Origin: Scatomonas sp963930955
GTDB taxonomy: Bacteria > Bacillota > Clostridia > Lachnospirales > Lachnospiraceae
DNA length: 64,000 bases
NCBI GenBank assembly: GCA_963930955.1
Contig: OZ006967.1
Location: 2,294,001 to 2,358,000 of the forward strand
Reading direction: 5' to 3'
This document shows positions 59,009 through 64,000 of this stretch, piece after piece. The position numbers were made by a program, and so were the translations under genes. The notes below the pieces were generated by a model. It searched no databases. It saw nothing but the letters and a program-made list of their open reading frames with translations, and had not been told where the DNA came from. Every line of letters starts with the position of its first letter. Position 1 is the first letter of the stretch.

Positions 59009-60454
59009 TCACTGGATTTTGCAGTCCTTTCTGAACTGCTCTCTCTCCTTCTGCACTAAAGCACGGGAAAGGTTTCTTCTTTTCTCCAGACGGAGACGGA
59101 TCAAAACGCCTCCTCCCAGTAAAGCAACTGCCGCGCTTAAAGTGTAGGGAAGCATATAATTCACATCACCCGTAGGCACTGCCTGCGCCGGTCTGTGATG
59201 GGTAAGGCTTCCGTTGGATGTGGTTGTCTGATTATCAGATGCGGCTGTTTGATTATTAGATGCATCTGTCTGATTATCAGATACAGTTGTCTGATTCACA
59301 GCAGGCTGCTGTTCCTCCTCCACAGGCCTTACCGGAGTCACTGTGATCTGGGAACCTCCTCCTACCAGATCCACCCCCGGCAGACTCCGAAGCTGCAGGG
59401 CGGCCGTCTGTATTACAGCCGTTTCCGCAGGTACAGATGCAGCAGGCGGCTCCGTGGGAACCGGTGCTGCAGCAGGTGTTAAAACCGTTTCCTGCTCAGG
59501 CTGCTCCTGACGGGTCCTGGGAGCGGCTGCTGCCTCCGGCTTTTCTTCCTTCTCCGGCTCCTTAGTGGGCTCCGGCGTGGGCGTCTCTTCTGCCTCCGGC
59601 TTTTCTTCCTTCTTCTCCGGCTCCTTGGCAGCTTCCGGCGCAGGCGTCTTTTCTGCCTCCGGCTCCTCTTCTTTTTCCGGCTCCTTAGTGGGCTCCGGTG
59701 TCGGCGTCTCTTCCGCCTCCGGCTCCTCTTCCTTCTCCGGCTCCTTGGTGGGCTCCGGTGTTGGCGTCTCTTCCGCCTCCGGCTCCTCTTCCTTCTCCGG
59801 CTCCTTGGTGGGCTCCGGTGTCGGTGTCTTTTCCGCCTCCGGCTCCTTGGTGGGCTCCGGTGTCGGCGTCTCTTCCGCCTCCGGCTCCTTGGTAGGCTCC
59901 GGTGTCGGCGTCTTTTCCGCCTCTGGCTCCTTGGTAGGCTCCGGTGTCGGCGTCTTTTCCGCCTCCGGCTCCTTGGTGGGCTCCGGTGTCGGCGTCTCTT
60001 CCGCCTCCGGCTCCTTGGTGGGCTCCGGCGTGGGGCTTGGCAAAATTTGTTCTTTCCATTCCTCTTCCAGCAGTTTCAAAAACTCCTGAAAGCTCAAAAC
60101 AGGAAAACTGTATTCCTTCAGCTCTTCCTTCTCCTGCTCCGTCAATTCCGTATCCTGGCAAAGCACCAGCACCCGCTGAATATCCGAAGCTTCCGTCTTC
60201 TCTGCATCCGGTAAAGACTCTTCTTTTTCCTGAAAGTATTCCCGGACTGCCTTCAGAGATTTCAAAGCTTCTGTCTGAGATGTGCCTTTGTTTTTATCGC
60301 TTCCCTCTTCTTTATCCAGATAGGCCACGAGTCTGACCGGTTTGTTTTCCGCAGTCTCCTCCTGGGCAAAAACGGGAAGCACGCCTGCGGTGACCATGGA
60401 AGCCGCCAGGCCGGCGCTTAACAATTTCACAATATTTTTCTTTTGTTTCTGCAT
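59009..60454 (-). CDS. Repeat-rich surface protein with TGD-type C-terminal anchor
   Basis: 481 residues. Signal peptide (LLSAGLAASMVTAGVLPVFA, about 10-29), a small unassigned N-terminal domain to about 135 (DIQRVLVLCQDTELTEQEK), then ten TPTPEPTKEPEAE-type repeats of 14 or about 20 residues to about 300. A low-complexity stretch follows with ASDNQT/ASNNQT repeats. The end reads AVPTGDVNYML, a hydrophobic helix, LEKRR, and a further charged tail of about 25 residues, which is longer than a normal sortase signal leaves. It is probably a wall-spanning stalk protein. I do not recognise a function for the N-terminal domain. It lies between the M6 protease and the SCIFF genes, all on one strand. 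Confidence 0.85.
   Translation of the reverse strand: MQKQKKNIVKLLSAGLAASMVTAGVLPVFAQEETAENKPVRLVAYLDKEEGSDKNKGTSQTEALKSLKAVREYFQEKEESLPDAEKTEASDIQRVLVLCQDTELTEQEKEELKEYSFPVLSFQEFLKLLEEEWKEQILPSPTPEPTKEPEAEETPTPEPTKEPEAEKTPTPEPTKEPEAEKTPTPEPTKEPEAEETPTPEPTKEPEAEKTPTPEPTKEPEKEEEPEAEETPTPEPTKEPEKEEEPEAEETPTPEPTKEPEKEEEPEAEKTPAPEAAKEPEKKEEKPEAEETPTPEPTKEPEKEEKPEAAAAPRTRQEQPEQETVLTPAAAPVPTEPPAASVPAETAVIQTAALQLRSLPGVDLVGGGSQITVTPVRPVEEEQQPAVNQTTVSDNQTDASNNQTAASDNQTTTSNGSLTHHRPAQAVPTGDVNYMLPYTLSAAVALLGGGVLIRLRLEKRRNLSRALVQKEREQFRKDCKIQ
59549..60040 (-). repeat. 42- and about 60-bp tandem repeats coding for PTPEPTKEPE stalk
   Basis: Ten in-frame units. The N-terminal five are 42-base units; the C-terminal ones carry an extra EKEE-coding block. 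The composition makes long open frames on the opposite strand, which are not genes. Unit number should differ between strains. Confidence 0.9.
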
Positions 60455-60528
60455 AAATCAAACCTCTCCGTTGCTTCCATACCGCGAAAAAAGCGCTGTT
60501 TTTTCGCAGCACATTACGTTCGGGATAC

Positions 60529-60534
60529 ATTATA
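60529..60534 (-). promoter_or_regulatory. -10 of the surface protein gene
   Basis: Perfect TATAAT on the minus strand 75 bases before the start; the -35 is poor and lies in the upstream terminator. The leader contains a hairpin GCGAAAAAA / TTTTTTCGC (60484-60507) that could impede elongation or translation. Confidence 0.5.
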
Positions 60535-60551
60535 GCACAAACCTTTCCATG

Positions 60552-60579
60552 AAAAAAGCCCTATTTTTAGGGCTTTTTT
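60552..60579. terminator. Terminator between the M6 protease and the surface protein genes
   Basis: Perfect 12-base stem AAAAAAGCCCTA / TAGGGCTTTTTT with a TTTT loop. In the 125 bases between it and the M6 stop, CACAGG, CTTGTGG and their complements form another loose hairpin (60597-60653). Confidence 0.85.
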
Positions 60580-60703
60580 CACTCTTCCGAAGGAATCACA
60601 GGAACTTGTGGTACTTTCTATTATCTTCCACAAGATGTAGGTCCTGCCTGTGTTTTTTTATTAATATTTTTGTAACTTTTTTTAGAAATCAGTAACATCC
60701 TTT

Positions 60704-63700
60704 TCATTCTTTTTCCCTGCGTTTTTTTGCGGAAACCAGGAAAACTCCGATTCCAAGGCTGCAGGCCAGCAATAAAGCATAGACCTCTCCCATAGAGGAA
60801 TCTCCGGTATCGGCTCCGGATGAAGTTTCCTTGCTGCCGCCGGCCTCACTGCTTTCAGAAGGCTTCCGGGAAGGCTGCGCCGTGGCAGAGGGTTCCGGCT
60901 CCGCAGACGGCGTAGCGGCCGGGGTGGTCTCCGGCGTATCCGTAGGGGTAACTTCCGGCGTATCCGTAGGGGTGGGAACCGGGGTTTCTGCAGGGGTTTC
61001 CGTAGGTGTTACTTCCATAGCGGAAAAACCTGTATACCTGTTTATCTGCAATTCCTGGTCCCATTTCAGCTGTGCCAGGGTATCTCCGGAAAAACAGCTT
61101 CCCGCTCCGTCCACCATACTGATCTGGGAAATCAGTTCTCCTTCATAATTTATAAAATACGCATCCCTGACCGAAGAGTCCCCCTGAAGATTGCTGGGGA
61201 TCTCCGCCACCATACCTTTAGGCCCGGCGTACACCTTTGCCTCAGGCCATAGAGTGAATCCGGAGGAAGACCTGGCAAATCGCATATCCTCCAGAACACA
61301 GGTTCTTGAAACCAGTTCTCCGCTTTCTTTATCCAGTATGTAGCAGATCAGATCTCCATTGGCATAAGACCTATCTCCTGCCGTCCACATATCATAGAAA
61401 TCATCCAGGCCCAGCAGATACAGATATTCCTCGTTCTCCGCTGCTCCCAGCTGTTCAGTGGTCAAGAACGTATCCCCGGCATTTAAGCTGTAGGAATAGG
61501 TTCTCAGCAGTTCATCTCCTTCTCCGTAATATTCCAGACGGAGCGCCGTGCTGCCGCCGCCTGCGCCGCTCTCACCGGATTCTTCCTGCACAGTGTACTG
61601 CCAGAGATATCCATCTTCCATGAAAAACAATCTTCCGTACTGCTGATTTTCAGAAGGAAGGATCACCCTTGGCTCCTGCTGAAAATCCACGCTCCAAAGT
61701 TCCGCGATATTTCCGTAGGAAAAAATCCGGGAAAGTTTCACGGTATTTCCTATAAGATTCATGAAAGCGCCCTGAGCGTCCAGACTCTGCACCGCATCCA
61801 GCAGGTTCCCCTCACGATCCACATGGGCCAGCAGGAGTTTATTATTATACCAGTCGCTGGCCTTCAGCACCAGGGTTCCGTCCTCCATACATCCTATGGC
61901 GTCAATGAAACCGTTATCCGGCGAAAACCAGCCGCTCCATTCCCCGGTGTTAAGCGGATTCCAGGAAAGACTGCCGTCCTCTTCCAGATGGTACAGGCGG
62001 TCTTCCGCGCTGTAAACATCGCTTACCAGAAGATACCAGCCGCCTTTTACATCCTGACAGATCTGCACGCCGTTTCCAAACCCGATTGCGGACTCTCCGG
62101 TTTTTTCAGCATTCTTTCCTACAGTAAAATCCAGGCTCATTTCCAGAGAACCCACTCCCAATCCCAGGTCAAAGTAATTCCCCGGAATAACCGCCTGGTA
62201 TTCTCCCTCCGGCAGGTTTTCCGCCTGGGCAAAAAGCAGGTACTGGGTAGCTGTCAGCTTCTTAAGTTCTCCCTGAAGTTCTATTCCCTCCGGTCCCAGG
62301 ATCCGGATAGGATCCGCGCCTTCCCGGACTGCCGCTTCCATGGAAGCTTCCGCCGGCAACAGCACCACATTGCTCTGCCGGATAGCCTGCCAGGGCTCAT
62401 AGGGGGTAAGGAAAAACGCCTCGGGCTCCGGCTTGACCGCCTCCGCTTCAAATTCCACAGAAAAACTTCCGGCCTGCTCTCCGGCAGTTACAAAATCATC
62501 CAGCCAGATTCCTGTGTATCCGGCGTATCTTCCTCCCTCGAACGCTGTGGAAGGATCTGTATAGGGAGACAAAACATCCCCCTCCCGCCATTTACAATGA
62601 TATACTTCCCCGTAAACTCCGGGGACCCCGTTGAGATCAATCATGTGGACCGCTGCTTCATCCGGATCCACCAGTTCGATCAGTTTGGTCTGATCGGAAG
62701 TCCAGTTGCTGTACAGGAAATTAAGGCCGTCGCTGTTCAGGGCCGCATTCACATGGAACACCCGGAATCCATCCGGCAAAGGCTCTTCCTGGAAAGTAAG
62801 TCCGCTCTGATTTTCCACAGAAGTGTCGTATTCCACCAGAAAATACTCAGAAAAAATCCCCTGATCCTCCGGCGCGATCACCGCCAGCCTGTAACCGGAT
62901 CCATCCTCCTGCCGGGACAGGGAGTCCAGCAGTACCGTCCCCGATTCCGTCCAGTTTTCTCTTGTAACCCGGAGAATCTGGTCATCTGTGATCCAGCCCA
63001 GCAGCCATTTGGAAAACCCGTTAAAATCCCCCGCATTCTGATCCATCATGTCATAGGTGCGGATTCCGTTTTCAAAAGACTGATCCAGGGTGGAATAATA
63101 GTCCGGAAGCCCCAGCACATGGCCGGTTTCATGGATCAGCGTCCTGGCCCCTTCCTTCGTATTGGAAGGCTGATGGAGAGTCACATAGCGGCCCACCTGC
63201 ATACCGTCAAAAGCAGGCCCGGACCAGGCGCCGTAAGTCATACTCCACCAGGTACTGGCCCAGCCGGTATTTTCTCCGGCAAAATGCAGATAGACTCCAT
63301 CGATACAGCCGTCCCCGTTGCCATCGAACTGGGTGTAGTCAATCTCCGGATCCAGAGCGGTAAGCGCCTCCTGAAACAGGCTTTCGATGCCGTTGGCCTC
63401 GTACCAGCTCCGCTCGTGCTGTGCAGTGTATGCAAAGGCCCGGCCGCTGATATGCAGTTTTCCGTAAGAGGCCCGCTCATAGTAGGCGCTTAAGCTTTCA
63501 TAGGGATAATAACCGTTCTGTCCGCCGAAGGCAATATCCTCCAGAGCTTCCACGGTATCTCCCTCAGCAAAGCCTATATCGGGAAAATCCACCTGCAAAA
63601 GAAGCACAGATGCCTCCCCCTGGGAAGCCATGCCTCCGGCCTGATACTGCCAGTTATCCGGAAAATTGCCGGCAGGAACAGCATTTTCCCCCTCTCTCTG

Positions 63701-63910
63701 CAGAACATTCTGAATCAGCGTCTCCGAAAACTCGTCCACCCCTGTTTCCTGATAGTAATCCATTCTCTCTTCCAGGGTGCCGTCCTGTTCGTACTGCTGA
63801 TAATCCTCCTCCGTCAACACACAGGGCGGGACGCTCTCCTCTGCCTCTGCCCGGCCTGGCCCGGCCAGAAGGCACAGAAGGAAAGAACATCCCGCCCATA
63901 ACCACTTCAC
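60704..63910 (-). CDS. M6 family metalloprotease, exported, with TGD-type C-terminal anchor
   Basis: 1068 residues if started at GTG 63910. The signal peptide (WLWAGCSFLLCLLAGPGRAEA) is clear but lacks its usual basic N-end. A well-placed ATG at 63921 behind AAAGGAG encodes MRKK and stops at once; one extra A in the A6 tract (63911-63916) would join it in frame as MRKKVKWLW. The catalytic site is LIHETGHVLGLPDYY with His260, Glu261, His264 and Asp270, typical of M6/immune-inhibitor-A proteases. Beta-rich domains follow, then a Thr/Pro linker (TPTDTPEVTPTDTPE) and DTGD, a hydrophobic helix and KKRREKE. It should be a surface-attached protease; substrate unknown. Confidence 0.9.
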   Translation of the reverse strand: MKWLWAGCSFLLCLLAGPGRAEAEESVPPCVLTEEDYQQYEQDGTLEERMDYYQETGVDEFSETLIQNVLQREGENAVPAGNFPDNWQYQAGGMASQGEASVLLLQVDFPDIGFAEGDTVEALEDIAFGGQNGYYPYESLSAYYERASYGKLHISGRAFAYTAQHERSWYEANGIESLFQEALTALDPEIDYTQFDGNGDGCIDGVYLHFAGENTGWASTWWSMTYGAWSGPAFDGMQVGRYVTLHQPSNTKEGARTLIHETGHVLGLPDYYSTLDQSFENGIRTYDMMDQNAGDFNGFSKWLLGWITDDQILRVTRENWTESGTVLLDSLSRQEDGSGYRLAVIAPEDQGIFSEYFLVEYDTSVENQSGLTFQEEPLPDGFRVFHVNAALNSDGLNFLYSNWTSDQTKLIELVDPDEAAVHMIDLNGVPGVYGEVYHCKWREGDVLSPYTDPSTAFEGGRYAGYTGIWLDDFVTAGEQAGSFSVEFEAEAVKPEPEAFFLTPYEPWQAIRQSNVVLLPAEASMEAAVREGADPIRILGPEGIELQGELKKLTATQYLLFAQAENLPEGEYQAVIPGNYFDLGLGVGSLEMSLDFTVGKNAEKTGESAIGFGNGVQICQDVKGGWYLLVSDVYSAEDRLYHLEEDGSLSWNPLNTGEWSGWFSPDNGFIDAIGCMEDGTLVLKASDWYNNKLLLAHVDREGNLLDAVQSLDAQGAFMNLIGNTVKLSRIFSYGNIAELWSVDFQQEPRVILPSENQQYGRLFFMEDGYLWQYTVQEESGESGAGGGSTALRLEYYGEGDELLRTYSYSLNAGDTFLTTEQLGAAENEEYLYLLGLDDFYDMWTAGDRSYANGDLICYILDKESGELVSRTCVLEDMRFARSSSGFTLWPEAKVYAGPKGMVAEIPSNLQGDSSVRDAYFINYEGELISQISMVDGAGSCFSGDTLAQLKWDQELQINRYTGFSAMEVTPTETPAETPVPTPTDTPEVTPTDTPETTPAATPSAEPEPSATAQPSRKPSESSEAGGSKETSSGADTGDSSMGEVYALLLACSLGIGVFLVSAKKRREKE

Positions 63911-63964
63911 TTTTTTCTCATACGCTTCTCCTTTGCCCGCAATACTCCCCGTTTTCTACTTTAT

Positions 63965-63994
63965 ATTGTATCACAGGAATGCCCTGTCTCACAA
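63965..63994 (-). promoter_or_regulatory. Promoter of the M6 protease gene
   Basis: Minus strand TTGTGA (63989-63994), 18-base spacer, TACAAT (63965-63970) with an upstream TG (extended -10), 44 bases before the ATG at 63921. Confidence 0.6.
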
Positions 63995-64000
63995 GCAAAA

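Noticed and set aside
59549..60040. Possible CRISPR array or satellite because of regular repeats
   Set aside because: Repeats are contiguous, in frame and code for a protein stalk; there are no unique spacers.
59565..60089. Plus-strand frame of GSGVGVSSASGS repeats
   Set aside because: Antisense of the PTPEPTKEPE-coding tandem repeat; arises from the repeat composition.

Overview
The window looks like chromosome of a Gram-positive gut clostridium of the Lachnospiraceae. The GC content is moderate. Shine-Dalgarno sites are strong (AGGAGG) and promoters are sigma-A-like (TTGACA-17-TATAAT). It carries Lachnospiraceae-typical families: DUF1292, DUF5662, a Gx transporter with a NusG_II protein, HemZ, and the SCIFF peptide with its radical SAM maturase. 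No rRNA, intact tRNA, CRISPR array, prophage or complete insertion sequence is visible. Most genes lie on the minus strand, so they are transcribed from high to low coordinates.

Layout. 1-8.5 kb: start of an aspartokinase gene, an aminotransferase, DUF5662, a glycogen-debranching-like protein without recognisable catalytic residues, exonuclease III, a PLP decarboxylase, IlvE, DUF1292 (+) and dUTPase. 8.5-16.3 kb: rpsO-pnp with leader hairpins, a GH13 alpha-glucosidase, a 1-phosphofructokinase-type kinase, azlCD (+), RidA and an HD protein (+). 16.4-20.6 kb: MarR regulator plus a two-subunit ABC exporter behind a consensus promoter with a duplicated 14-bp site. 20.7-25.4 kb: Gx transporter, NusG_II protein, an apparent AraC-sensor/beta-helix chimera, and rpsB-tsf. 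25.4-33.5 kb: PfkB kinase, CPBP protease, HAD phosphatase and ArgS behind a very large secreted subtilase. 33.4-37.3 kb: a 279-bp inverted-repeat element in the leader of a MATE gene, then an MBL hydrolase, a CBS protein and a LUD protein.

37.3-46.1 kb is a seven-gene GntR-headed operon. It holds a regulator, a DUF6449 ABC pair, and a MacAB-like system with two adaptors. One adaptor carries about 350 residues, including an InlB-type repeat, inserted at the tip of its coiled coil. 46.2-56.7 kb holds recJ, then apt-rel-MBL-hemZ-HD_GYP-hisS-aspS, tightly packed. It combines stringent response, a possible c-di-GMP enzyme, porphyrin chemistry and two tRNA synthetases. 56.8-58.9 kb is the SCIFF RiPP locus (TIGR04086 protein, precursor, maturase), with a perfect 28-bp palindrome between precursor and maturase. 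59-64 kb encodes a repeat-rich surface protein and an M6 metalloprotease.

Three large exported proteins (S8 protease, repeat protein, M6 protease) share Pro/Thr/Glu-rich linkers and a C-terminal TGD-hydrophobic-basic signal resembling a degenerate sortase signal. The best leads are the adaptor with the tip insertion, the chimeric sensor/beta-helix gene, the 279-bp element, the catalytically dead GH13 protein, the SCIFF palindrome, and the A6 tract at the start of the M6 protease.
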